Assembly (NCBI GenBank): GCA_026709265.1
Contig: JAPOTI010000115.1
Span: 1-64,000, forward strand
Origin: Paracoccaceae bacterium
GTDB taxonomy: Bacteria; Pseudomonadota; Alphaproteobacteria; Rhodobacterales; Rhodobacteraceae
Length of the DNA: 64,000 nt
Direction: 5' to 3'
The notes under the pieces are model-generated. The model saw only the letters and a list, made by a program, of their open reading frames with translations. It was not told the DNA's origin and did no database searches. The first letter of the stretch is position 1, and every line of letters starts with the position of its first letter. Below, piece after piece: positions 1 through 7,917 of this stretch. The translations under genes were made by a program, and so were the position numbers.

Positions 1-97
1 TGCGCCCATAACTCGCACACAATCAAACACGAGTCAAGTGTGTAATATTGATAGGGCCGAGACGGGTCGGGTGACATCCTGGATGGGATCCTTGCGC

Positions 98-112
98 AGG
101 CCTGATGATCAG
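98..112. promoter_or_regulatory. Short inverted repeat upstream of the recombinase
   Basis: GCCTGA-TGA-TCAGGC is a perfect 6-bp inverted repeat 14 bases before the recombinase start codon. It could be an autoregulatory operator or a recombination-associated site. This rests on sequence symmetry and position only. Confidence 0.2.
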
Positions 113-126
113 GCTACATTCACACA

Positions 127-1704
127 ATGATGAACAATGGCAATGCGGGATGGGATCCGAGGCAACCCCCTGTTCGGCAGGCGGTCCTCTATGCGCGTGT
201 TTCTTCCAAGGAGCAGGACAGGGAGGGGTATTCCATTCCGGCCCAGTTGAAGCTTCTCCAGGATTATGCGTTGAAGGAAGGTTTTGCTGTTGCGCGGGAA
301 TATGTCGATATTGAGACGGCCAAGACCACGGGGCGGGCGGGTTTCAGCGGCATGGTGGCCTATCTTCGCCAACATTCCTGCGTGCGGGTGGTGTTGGCTG
401 AGAAGACGGATCGGTTATACCGCAACCTGCGGGACTGGGTGACATTCGACGAGCTGGGCATGGAAATCCATCTTCCGAAGGAAGGTGTTGTTCTGTCGCG
501 GGACTCGCGGTCCGCAGAGAAGTTGATGCATGGGATCCGCGTCGTGATGGCCAAGAACTATATTGACAATCTGTCGGAAGAAGCCCGCAAGGGTCAACTT
601 GAGAAAGCGGCGCAAGGCCATTGGCCCACCCGCGCGCCCATCGGTTATCGCAATGTGACCCGCCCGGATGGCCGGAAGGTGATTGCGCCGGATCCAGAGT
701 TGGCCCCTCTGGTCACCAAGCTGTTCAACTGGTATGCCACGGGTCACTATGCGCTGGGGGAGATCACCACCCGGGCGCGTGCCGAAGGCCTGGTCTATCG
801 CAAGAGCGGCAACAGGGTGCCGGTGAGCACTGTTCATTCGGTTTTGCGCAACCGCATCTACACCGGCGAGTTTGACTGGAAGGGGACGAGATATCAGGGC
901 CAGCACGCCCCGCTCGTTCCGGTCGAATTGTGGGAGCGGGTCCAGGCCGTCCTGGACAGCCGGTCGTCGCGGAAACCGAAACGTTCCAAGCATAACTTCG
1001 CGTTTTCCGGGCTGATCTCCTGTTCCCGATGTGGGTGCGCCATTGTCGGTGAGATGAAGAAGCAGAAATACATCTATTATCACTGCACGGGCTATGCCGA
1101 GAAATGCACAGGCAATCCGGCGTCCTGTCGCCGGAAGCATGTGCGCGAGGAAGTCCTTGAAGATCAATTCGCCCAGGTGCTGGGCCGATTGCGGTTTGAT
1201 GACGAGGTGCTCGAGTGGGCGCGTCTGGCCTTGCAGGCGAGCCATGCGGAAGAGCAGCAGGAACACCAGGCAGCCATCAGCCGGCTGGACGCCGAATGCA
1301 CGCGTCTGGGTGAACGGATTGATGCCATGTACATTGATAAACTCGACGGTCGTATCGATGGGGCATTCTTTGACAGGAAGTCAGCGGAATGGCGCGCCGC
1401 GCAAAACCGCTGTCTGCGTGAGATTGCGCACCATCAGCAAGCCGGGCCGTCTTATATTCACGAAGGTGTCGCCCTTCTTGATCTGGCGCGCAACGCCCAG
1501 CCCCTGTTCGAACGCCAAGGGGCACGGGAGAAACGCCGCTTGCTCAATTTTGGACTATCGAACTGCACCTGGGATGATGGAGTGATCGACGTGGTTCTGC
1601 GACAACCCTATGATTTATTGGCAGAAACCACTGCCGTGGCGACCCGTTCAGACACCGAGTCCGGGGTGAATCCCAACAAAAGTGAGATTTGGCTGGGGTG
1701 GTAG
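127..1704 (+). CDS. Large serine recombinase (site-specific integrase)
   Basis: Predicted serine recombinase of 525 aa that catalyses integration or excision of a mobile element. An N-terminal resolvase domain (about residues 17-150) carries the catalytic serine in AVLYARVSSKEQ (near S26). A Recombinase domain follows (around IGYRNVTRPDG). A zinc-ribbon has CSRCGC and later Cys residues, and a charged helical, probably coiled-coil tail ends the protein. The size and domain order fit large serine integrases rather than small resolvases. The first in-frame ATG is used, although no clear ribosome binding site precedes it. The stop codon and last five codons lie inside the minus-strand tRNA-Gln gene, as expected for an integrase at the att end of an element inserted in a tRNA. 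The rest of that element would lie to the left of the window. Confidence 0.9.
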   Translation: MMNNGNAGWDPRQPPVRQAVLYARVSSKEQDREGYSIPAQLKLLQDYALKEGFAVAREYVDIETAKTTGRAGFSGMVAYLRQHSCVRVVLAEKTDRLYRNLRDWVTFDELGMEIHLPKEGVVLSRDSRSAEKLMHGIRVVMAKNYIDNLSEEARKGQLEKAAQGHWPTRAPIGYRNVTRPDGRKVIAPDPELAPLVTKLFNWYATGHYALGEITTRARAEGLVYRKSGNRVPVSTVHSVLRNRIYTGEFDWKGTRYQGQHAPLVPVELWERVQAVLDSRSSRKPKRSKHNFAFSGLISCSRCGCAIVGEMKKQKYIYYHCTGYAEKCTGNPASCRRKHVREEVLEDQFAQVLGRLRFDDEVLEWARLALQASHAEEQQEHQAAISRLDAECTRLGERIDAMYIDKLDGRIDGAFFDRKSAEWRAAQNRCLREIAHHQQAGPSYIHEGVALLDLARNAQPLFERQGAREKRRLLNFGLSNCTWDDGVIDVVLRQPYDLLAETTAVATRSDTESGVNPNKSEIWLGW

Positions 1705-1764
1705 GATTCGAACCTACGGTACACGGTACCAAAAACCGCTGCCTTACCACTTGGCTACACCCCA
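1690..1764 (-). tRNA. tRNA-Gln (anticodon TTG)
   Basis: Read on the minus strand, this 75-nt stretch folds as a complete tRNA. The acceptor arms TGGGGTG and CACCCCA pair, followed by discriminator G and an encoded CCA. The D-arm is AGCCAAGTGGTAAGGC, the anticodon loop TTTTGGT gives anticodon TTG, and the T-arm contains GGTTCGAATCC. The U1-A72 first pair is typical of tRNA-Gln. Its 3' end overlaps the last 15 bases of the convergent serine recombinase gene, so this is the likely attachment site of the element. Confidence 0.95.
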
Positions 1765-2002
1765 CCAGGTTGAACTTCGTAATTTCACGCTGCTTGATTT
1801 GCAACGCATAATTCATCTCTTACGACAATTGAGAGTTGGAGGAAATCTACGCGCGTGCTGATTGGCCAATATCCCATTGGTGAACCGGGTCGGGTCGGCC
1901 ATTTGGGTTCCGCGGTGTGCCTGAATTTCGACCCCAATCACTGTGAGTTGGCACCGACCGGTTCGCCGCTGCATCGATGACAGTGACCTGCGGAACAGTC
2001 TT

Positions 2003-3508
2003 TCAAATGGATTGATCATAAGGGCCAATCGTGCCCTCCTGACGGATCAGTTGATCAAAATCCTCGAAGATCCGGCGCATCTCGTTTTCGCTTGACATGC
2101 TTTCGCAGACAACAACGAGATTGGGGGTGTTTGAAGATGCACGGACCAGTGCCCATGATCCATTCTCGAGTTGGCAGCGCGCGCCATTGACAGTGACAAT
2201 ATCAACAATCCTTTGACCGCCGAGACGACCATTTTGTGCCCCATATGATTTGAGCCGGTTGATGATCCGTTCGACCGTTTCATACTTGTCGGTGTCGCGA
2301 CAATGAGGGGACATGGTGGGGGTGATCCAACTCTGCGGCAGCGCGGCAATGGCATCGGAAAGTGAAGCGTCGGGCATGTCATCGAGAAACTGGCAGAGAG
2401 TTATTGCCGCCAATAACGCATCGTCATACCCACGCCCGATCGGATTTCCGAAATAGAAATGACCGGACTTCTCAAAACCGGCAATTGCGCCGGTTTCGGC
2501 CAGCCGCCATTTCATGTGGCTGTGTCCGGTTTTCCAGTATTCCGTTTGCGCATCATGGGCACTGAGCACAGGATCAGTTACGAATAATCCGGTTGACTTG
2601 ATGTCAACAATGAATCTTGCACCCGGATGTCGCGCGGCCAGTGCGCGGGCGATCAGGAGCCCGATCTTGTCCGAGAATATCGGCGCACCGGTATTGTCGA
2701 CGACACCCAGTCGATCACCGTCACCATCAAACCCGAATCCAAGATCAGCATGGGTTTCGCGTACATTCCGACCGATATCATGCAGCATTTCAAGTGATTC
2801 AGGATTGGGGTTGTAATTGGGGAAACGGCTATCGGGCGTGGTATGCAAGGGAATCACCTCCACGCCGCACCTTTCCAGAATCGATGGAACAAATTGTCCC
2901 GCCGTCCCATTCCCGGCAGCACAGACGATTTTCAGAGGCCGGGTGATGTGCACCTCCTCACACAAGTCATCAGCGTAAGGTCCGAAAATGGTCTCGTTCT
3001 GACGATAACTGCTGATCCGGTTTCCCGAAAATTCCTGCTCAATGACAATTTCGCGCAGCCGCTTCATCTCAGTTTCACTCAGGGTCTGCGGATGACGAAA
3101 ACCTGCTTTCAGGCCGGTCCAGCCATTGGGATTATGTGAAGCGGTGACCATGGCGACAGCATCGATGCCAAGATGGACCCGGCTGAAATAAGCCATCGGC
3201 GACAGCACTGTGCCAATATCGACAACGTCAATACCACAGTTGATCAGCCCAATGGTCAATGCCTGTGCGATTTGTCGCGAGTAGCTGCGAAAATCACAAC
3301 CGACGATAATCCTTGGGTGAATATTCTGTTCGTTCATCAGGGTGCCGAGGCCTCTGCCGAGCAACAGGGCACCGGGCAGGTTGATCTCATCAGGAAAACG
3401 CCAGCGACCATCATATTCCCTGAATCCCTCAGGAATGATCAGGGGTTGCGTGACGCCTTCCCAGCTGCATGTCGCGGGAATCGAATATTGCACCTTCTCA
3501 GCCGACAC
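2003..3508 (-). CDS. Phosphomannomutase/phosphoglucomutase
   Basis: Alpha-D-phosphohexomutase of 501 aa that interconverts mannose-6-P/mannose-1-P or glucose-6-P/glucose-1-P, supplying sugar nucleotides for LPS and exopolysaccharide. The phosphoserine loop TASHNPNGWTG, the metal-binding loop GFDGDGDRLGV and the sugar-binding loop EKSGHFYF are all present, in the order expected for the AlgC/ManB family. The start codon is GTG, five bases after the kdsA stop. It is the last gene of an apparent nhaA-kdsA-mutase operon, which fits a role in envelope carbohydrate supply. Whether mannose or glucose phosphate is preferred cannot be told from the sequence. Confidence 0.9.
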   Translation of the reverse strand: MSAEKVQYSIPATCSWEGVTQPLIIPEGFREYDGRWRFPDEINLPGALLLGRGLGTLMNEQNIHPRIIVGCDFRSYSRQIAQALTIGLINCGIDVVDIGTVLSPMAYFSRVHLGIDAVAMVTASHNPNGWTGLKAGFRHPQTLSETEMKRLREIVIEQEFSGNRISSYRQNETIFGPYADDLCEEVHITRPLKIVCAAGNGTAGQFVPSILERCGVEVIPLHTTPDSRFPNYNPNPESLEMLHDIGRNVRETHADLGFGFDGDGDRLGVVDNTGAPIFSDKIGLLIARALAARHPGARFIVDIKSTGLFVTDPVLSAHDAQTEYWKTGHSHMKWRLAETGAIAGFEKSGHFYFGNPIGRGYDDALLAAITLCQFLDDMPDASLSDAIAALPQSWITPTMSPHCRDTDKYETVERIINRLKSYGAQNGRLGGQRIVDIVTVNGARCQLENGSWALVRASSNTPNLVVVCESMSSENEMRRIFEDFDQLIRQEGTIGPYDQSI

Positions 3509-3513
3509 GAGAA

Positions 3514-4392
3514 TTACGGTTGATGTGTGAGAGGTGATTTGACCACGCGATCAATCGCAACCAGCCGTGCAATCAGTTGCGGCATATCCGCGATTGGAAT
3601 CATGGTGGGTCCATCGCTCGGTGCCGCGTCGGGATCGTCATGTGTTTCCATGAAAACGGCGGCAACGCCGACCGCGACCCCGGCACGACAAATGACCGGG
3701 GCAAATTCTCTTTGTCCACCGGATGCGGCGCCAAGCCCGCCAGGTTGTTGTACCGAGTGCGTTGCATCGATCACAACCGGGTAACCGAGCGCGGCCATGA
3801 TGGGCAGGCTTCGCATGTCGGCAATCAGCGAATTATAGCCAAATGAACTGCCGCGTTCACATAACAGGATTCGGTGGTTTCCACACGCTGCGACCTTGGC
3901 CGCAACCTGCTTCATATCCCAGGGTGCCAGAAATTGTCCTTTCTTGATATTAACAGCAGCACCGGACTCACCGGCGGCAACGAGAAGATCGGTCTGACGA
4001 CAGAGAAATGCCGGAATCTGCAGGATATCGACAGCCTCGGCTGCCGCCTGGCATTGATGGACTTCATGGACATCGGTGAGGGTCGGGCACCCGAATTGCT
4101 CACGTATCTCAGCAAGCACGGCAAGTCCCGCCTTGAAACCAATTCCGCGCTTTCCATCCATGGAAGTCCGGTTCGCCTTGTCAAAGGATGACTTGAACAC
4201 GAAATTGATGCCAGCCTGTTCGGAGATCGCCTTCAGTCGTTCGGCAATTTCTAGAGAATGGTCCCGCGATTCAATCTGGCAGGGACCAGAAATCAGTGTC
4301 ATGGGCCGGTCATTGCCAATCCGGAACTTGCCCACCCGGACATCCCTGCCTGGTGTGAACGCTCCTGCATCTGCCACAGCGCCTGATGCCAT
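3514..4392 (-). CDS. kdsA: 3-deoxy-8-phosphooctulonate synthase (KDO-8-P synthase)
   Basis: Condenses phosphoenolpyruvate with arabinose-5-phosphate to give KDO-8-phosphate, the committed cytoplasmic step to the Kdo sugars of LPS inner core. The 292-aa product has the DAHP/KDO synthase barrel signatures LISGPCQIES, FKSSFDKANRTS, KKGQFLAPWDM and CERGSSFGYNSL, plus DATHSVQQPGG near the end. Length is usual for the family. It lies ten bases after nhaA and six before the hexomutase gene, all on the minus strand, so the three are probably co-transcribed. KdsA implies a Gram-negative envelope with Kdo-containing LPS. Confidence 0.95.
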   Translation of the reverse strand: MASGAVADAGAFTPGRDVRVGKFRIGNDRPMTLISGPCQIESRDHSLEIAERLKAISEQAGINFVFKSSFDKANRTSMDGKRGIGFKAGLAVLAEIREQFGCPTLTDVHEVHQCQAAAEAVDILQIPAFLCRQTDLLVAAGESGAAVNIKKGQFLAPWDMKQVAAKVAACGNHRILLCERGSSFGYNSLIADMRSLPIMAALGYPVVIDATHSVQQPGGLGAASGGQREFAPVICRAGVAVGVAAVFMETHDDPDAAPSDGPTMIPIADMPQLIARLVAIDRVVKSPLTHQP

Positions 4393-4401
4393 ATCTCGAA
4401 T

Positions 4402-5655
4402 TCAGGCGATGCGCTTGACGGGGAAAAGCCGTGACACCAAAAAGGCGATTGCCGCAGAAAACAGGCTGAGCAGGGCACCCATCTTGGCGGCATCCTGAAT
4501 GGGGCCGGTCTCGAACGCGACCGTTGCGACAAAGAGAGCCACGGTGAAACCAATTGCGGCGATGAACCCGACGATCATGATATCCGAGACGCTCATCCCG
4601 TCAGGCATTCCGAACCTGAGCGGATAGGCAGCAAGCCAGCCAAAGAGCAGAATGCCAATGGGTTTACCCACAAGTAATCCCGTGAGCACAAGAAAAGTCG
4701 GGACGCCAATCGTGGACAACAACACGCCAGCATTGGCCAGCCCAAAAAAGAACAGAATAAACTCGACCGGAACAGCCAGAAGATGTTCGATATGGTTGAG
4801 GAGATCTGTTTCTGATTCAGGTTTTGTAAAGACGCCAAAAGCACGGTCACTATGGGGGATGGCAACGATAACCGGTACCAGACTGAGTGCCGGATGGACT
4901 CCCGATTCCTGAAAAGCGAAGTAGGATACAATACCGGCCAGGGCATAGGGCCAGAAGTTCAATCTCTTGCGCATGAAAGTTGAAAAGGGGCGCTCCTGGC
5001 GGCCACGATCAAGTCGGCGTGGGAGCCAGTTGAACAGGGTGTAAACTGTGACGACGGCGGCAACCGACATCAGCAGCCAGGCCGGTGCCAGCTCGCCCGT
5101 GGGATAGAATATTGCAAGAATAAGCAGACCCGCAGCGTCGTCAGCGATAGCAAGCAGCAGCAGGAACTTGACTGCCGGATGTCCACGACCGAAGATGACA
5201 CGTCCGACAAGGTAAGAAAAAGCGATATCCGTGGCTGTTGGCACCGCCCATCCATTGGCAACCGCCGAAAAGGTTTCCGAGCCGAACAGCGACGCCAGAC
5301 CCAGATAGATGATGACCGGCGCGATCATCCCACCGCCTGCCGCAAAGAGCGGTGTCACCGCCTTTTTTCCCCGCAGTGATCCGTCCTTGAGCCAGATGGC
5401 CTCCCAGACCTCCTTGCCGGCGATAGCAAAGAAGAATGCCATCAGGATGTCGTTGACGAGATAGTGAATACTGAGTTCGTAGACGACCTCGCCATGGTGG
5501 GCATGTTTATGGCCGATAAAGGAGTTTTCCCAGAACACGCCGTCAATCAGTTTTGTATAGCTGTCAGGAGAAAGATTGCACCAAATCAGGGCAGTGACAG
5601 CACCTGCGAGCAGCAGCAGGGAAAAGTCTGAAACGACTGACCAAACATGGCGCAT
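4402..5655 (-). CDS. nhaA: Na+/H+ antiporter NhaA
   Basis: Inner-membrane antiporter exporting Na+ in exchange for H+, used in pH and sodium homeostasis. The product has about 12 hydrophobic segments and the NhaA signatures VPTATDIAFSYLVGR and LLLLAIADDAAGLLILA, the latter holding the adjacent aspartates needed for ion transport. I chose the ATG at 5655 (417 aa) because GGAG precedes it by seven bases. The ORF stays open to an ATG at 5685, which is possible but has a poorly spaced ribosome binding site. It is first in the nhaA-kdsA-hexomutase run and fits a marine or alkaline lifestyle. Confidence 0.92.
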   Translation of the reverse strand: MRHVWSVVSDFSLLLLAGAVTALIWCNLSPDSYTKLIDGVFWENSFIGHKHAHHGEVVYELSIHYLVNDILMAFFFAIAGKEVWEAIWLKDGSLRGKKAVTPLFAAGGGMIAPVIIYLGLASLFGSETFSAVANGWAVPTATDIAFSYLVGRVIFGRGHPAVKFLLLLAIADDAAGLLILAIFYPTGELAPAWLLMSVAAVVTVYTLFNWLPRRLDRGRQERPFSTFMRKRLNFWPYALAGIVSYFAFQESGVHPALSLVPVIVAIPHSDRAFGVFTKPESETDLLNHIEHLLAVPVEFILFFFGLANAGVLLSTIGVPTFLVLTGLLVGKPIGILLFGWLAAYPLRFGMPDGMSVSDIMIVGFIAAIGFTVALFVATVAFETGPIQDAAKMGALLSLFSAAIAFLVSRLFPVKRIA

Positions 5656-5831
5656 CGGCGGACTCCAAGCCATCGGGCAGTGCATCTGCCTCCGGCAATC
5701 CGATATATTTGTGTTTCTTCCTATGCAAGTTCCTGCGTACCCCCGCCTCCGGTAGCGGCCAGTCCATCAGGTGTACAGTCCCATCGCGGGATGGACAGCT
5801 TGATCCATCTTTGCGGGAGCAATCACTGTGC

Positions 5832-6770
5832 TCAGTAACCTCTGTCCTTGTCGGCAAGATAGAGAAAATCCATGCCGTGCTCGCCGCGGCGGATATTCTC
5901 GACAATCACGGCGGCGGCGGTCTCCACCGGGGTATCGGCCGCAATATGCGGCGATACGGTGACGTGCGGATGCATCCAGAAGGGATGTTCACGGGGCAGG
6001 GGTTCGGTTTGAAAGACATCAAGAGTTGCGTGCGCGATTCGGCCGGATGTCAACGCGTCAAGCAAGGCGTCCTCGTCGATCAGTGCGCCGCGGCCCGAAT
6101 TGATGATCATTGCACCCGGTTTGAACTTTGTCAGAAGTGTGGCATCGACAAGATTGGTGGTTGCTTTGGTGTGGGGCAGGAGCAGGACGATGATATCCGC
6201 CTCGGCGACTGCCGATTCGAGTCCGTCTCTTCCCGTGCGACATTCGATGCCTCTCAGATCTTTGCTTCTCTGACTCCATCCGATCACACGAAAATTCAGA
6301 CTGCTGAGCATTGCTGCGCTTGCCCGTCCCAGTTGGCCGAGTCCGAGAACCGCCACGGTCGTTGCTCGCGGCAGAGCCGGCAAGAGTTCACGATGCCATG
6401 TCCCGTCCTGATTCGCGATGACACGATCAAGTCCGAGATGGTGGCGCAATGTCTGTCCGACCACCCAGGCGGTCATGCTCTCGGTCATACCGGAATCGAC
6501 CATTCGTGCGATGGGACGATGAATTGTTGGATTGTCAAGAAGCTGTTCGACCCCGGCCCAGAGGCTCAGAACGGCTTTCAGGCGGGAAAAAGGCTTGAAA
6601 TCACTGATCGGGCCATTCGGAGAGCAGGCGATATAGTCGATGGTTTCCGGATGATCTGTCCGATCAGAAATCTCGGCGTCAATGCCGCATTCTTCAAGCT
6701 GCCGCGCAAGCGGGCCGTGCCAGACCGGATACAGTTGCTCAGCAGCGGAAAACAGCAGTCGAACCGGCAT
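5832..6770 (-). CDS. D-isomer 2-hydroxyacid dehydrogenase (GhrA-like)
   Basis: NAD(P)H-dependent 2-hydroxyacid dehydrogenase of 312 aa, closest in layout to glyoxylate/hydroxypyruvate reductase A. The Rossmann motif VLGLGQLGRASAAML, the NSGRGALIDEDAL segment with its conserved Arg, and the HPFWMHPHVTVSPHIAA catalytic-His region are visible. The ORF track starts at 6818 inside rodA. The ATG at 6770 (MPVRLLFSAAEQ) just after the rodA stop is the better start. It follows rodA by five bases and may be read through from the cell-shape operon, though its metabolic role is unrelated. Substrate specificity is inferred from family only. Confidence 0.85.
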   Translation of the reverse strand: MPVRLLFSAAEQLYPVWHGPLARQLEECGIDAEISDRTDHPETIDYIACSPNGPISDFKPFSRLKAVLSLWAGVEQLLDNPTIHRPIARMVDSGMTESMTAWVVGQTLRHHLGLDRVIANQDGTWHRELLPALPRATTVAVLGLGQLGRASAAMLSSLNFRVIGWSQRSKDLRGIECRTGRDGLESAVAEADIIVLLLPHTKATTNLVDATLLTKFKPGAMIINSGRGALIDEDALLDALTSGRIAHATLDVFQTEPLPREHPFWMHPHVTVSPHIAADTPVETAAAVIVENIRRGEHGMDFLYLADKDRGY

Positions 6771-6774
6771 TGTC

Positions 6775-7917
6775 TCAATATCTCTCCGCATGAATGATGA
6801 CATTTTGCACCAGTCCAAATCCGAACATCAGGGCCATCATTGATGATCCGCCATAGGAAATGAGCGGCAGCGGTATACCAACGACCGGGATGAGCCCCGT
6901 AATCATTGCGACATTCGTGGTCACCGTGAGAAACACCAGGCTGCTGATTCCCAACACCAACAGTGACCCAAAACGATCCTTGCACCGCAGAGCGGCGATG
7001 CTGCAAATCAACACAATGATAACGAAGAATGTGAGCAGAATCATGCACCAGATCAGGCCAAATTCTTCGGCCAATGTGGTAAATACGAAATCTGTATGCT
7101 TTTCCGGGAGGAAATCGAGTTGGCTCTGGGTGCCTTGCAGGAAGCCACGACCATGAAGCCCGCCTGAACCAATCGCGATTTTGGATTGGATAATGTGGTA
7201 GCCGGCACCGAAGGGATCCAATGATGGATCAAAAAAGGTGTTGATGCGATCATATTGATAATCCTGCAGAATCTGCCACGCGGTCCCCTGGCTCAAGAGG
7301 ACAGTCGCGACAACGCCGATCACGGCCAAAATGACAACGGCAAAATAGAGGTAATGAACACCGGCAAGGAACATGACGATACCGCCAACGAGCATAATCA
7401 AAATACCGGTTCCAAGATCAGGTTGAGACGCAACGAGAAGAAACGGCAGAAGGACCAGTGCTGCCGGCAGGGCAACCCAGACCGGGTGCGATACTTTGGT
7501 CTTGGGGAGAAGGGAATAATAGGTTGCCAACGCCATAATCAGTGCGATTTTTGCCACTTCTGACGGTTGAAAGTTGATCAGTCCAAAATCGATCCAGCGC
7601 TGGGCACCTTTCGCCGAGACGCCGATAAAGGCGTTCAATACGAGCAATCCGACGACAGCGACATAAAATGGCACCACGATGGAAAACCAAATTCGCAGGG
7701 GAATGAGAGCGACAATAAACAGGATAACGAAACCGACAAGAATTCGCATGATCTGAGGGAAAGCCCAGGGCTCAAATGACCCACCAGCCACCGAATAGAG
7801 GGCCAGGGCTCCCACGATACACAAAGTCGCGATCAAGGCGATGAGTAACCAATTGATGCGTGATAATTTGTGCGTGAGCACGACACCAGGCGACAACTTT
7901 TCGTCGATAAAGGTCAT
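6775..7917 (-). CDS. rodA: Rod-shape SEDS glycosyltransferase RodA
   Basis: SEDS-family peptidoglycan polymerase of the elongasome, paired with PBP2 in the inner membrane. The 380-aa product has about ten membrane segments. SEDS signatures include WIDFGLINFQPSEVAKIALI, QPDLGTGILIMLVGG, LPEKHTDFVFTTLAEEFG and the C-terminal GIPLPLISYGGSSM. Its ATG overlaps the mrdA stop by four bases (ATGA), so translation is probably coupled with PBP2. This completes the conserved mreB-mreC-mreD-mrdA-rodA order. Confidence 0.96.
   Translation of the reverse strand: MTFIDEKLSPGVVLTHKLSRINWLLIALIATLCIVGALALYSVAGGSFEPWAFPQIMRILVGFVILFIVALIPLRIWFSIVVPFYVAVVGLLVLNAFIGVSAKGAQRWIDFGLINFQPSEVAKIALIMALATYYSLLPKTKVSHPVWVALPAALVLLPFLLVASQPDLGTGILIMLVGGIVMFLAGVHYLYFAVVILAVIGVVATVLLSQGTAWQILQDYQYDRINTFFDPSLDPFGAGYHIIQSKIAIGSGGLHGRGFLQGTQSQLDFLPEKHTDFVFTTLAEEFGLIWCMILLTFFVIIVLICSIAALRCKDRFGSLLVLGISSLVFLTVTTNVAMITGLIPVVGIPLPLISYGGSSMMALMFGFGLVQNVIIHAERY

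Noticed and set aside
415-1266. 283-codon minus-strand ORF
   Set aside because: It lies wholly opposite the serine recombinase, whose domains are clear. Its own translation shows no family motif.
1813-2028. 71-codon minus ORF between the tRNA and the hexomutase
   Set aside because: No ribosome binding site or recognisable sequence, and it overlaps the real gene end.
5709-6797. 362-codon plus ORF
   Set aside because: It is the antisense shadow of the 2-hydroxyacid dehydrogenase gene, which has clear catalytic motifs.
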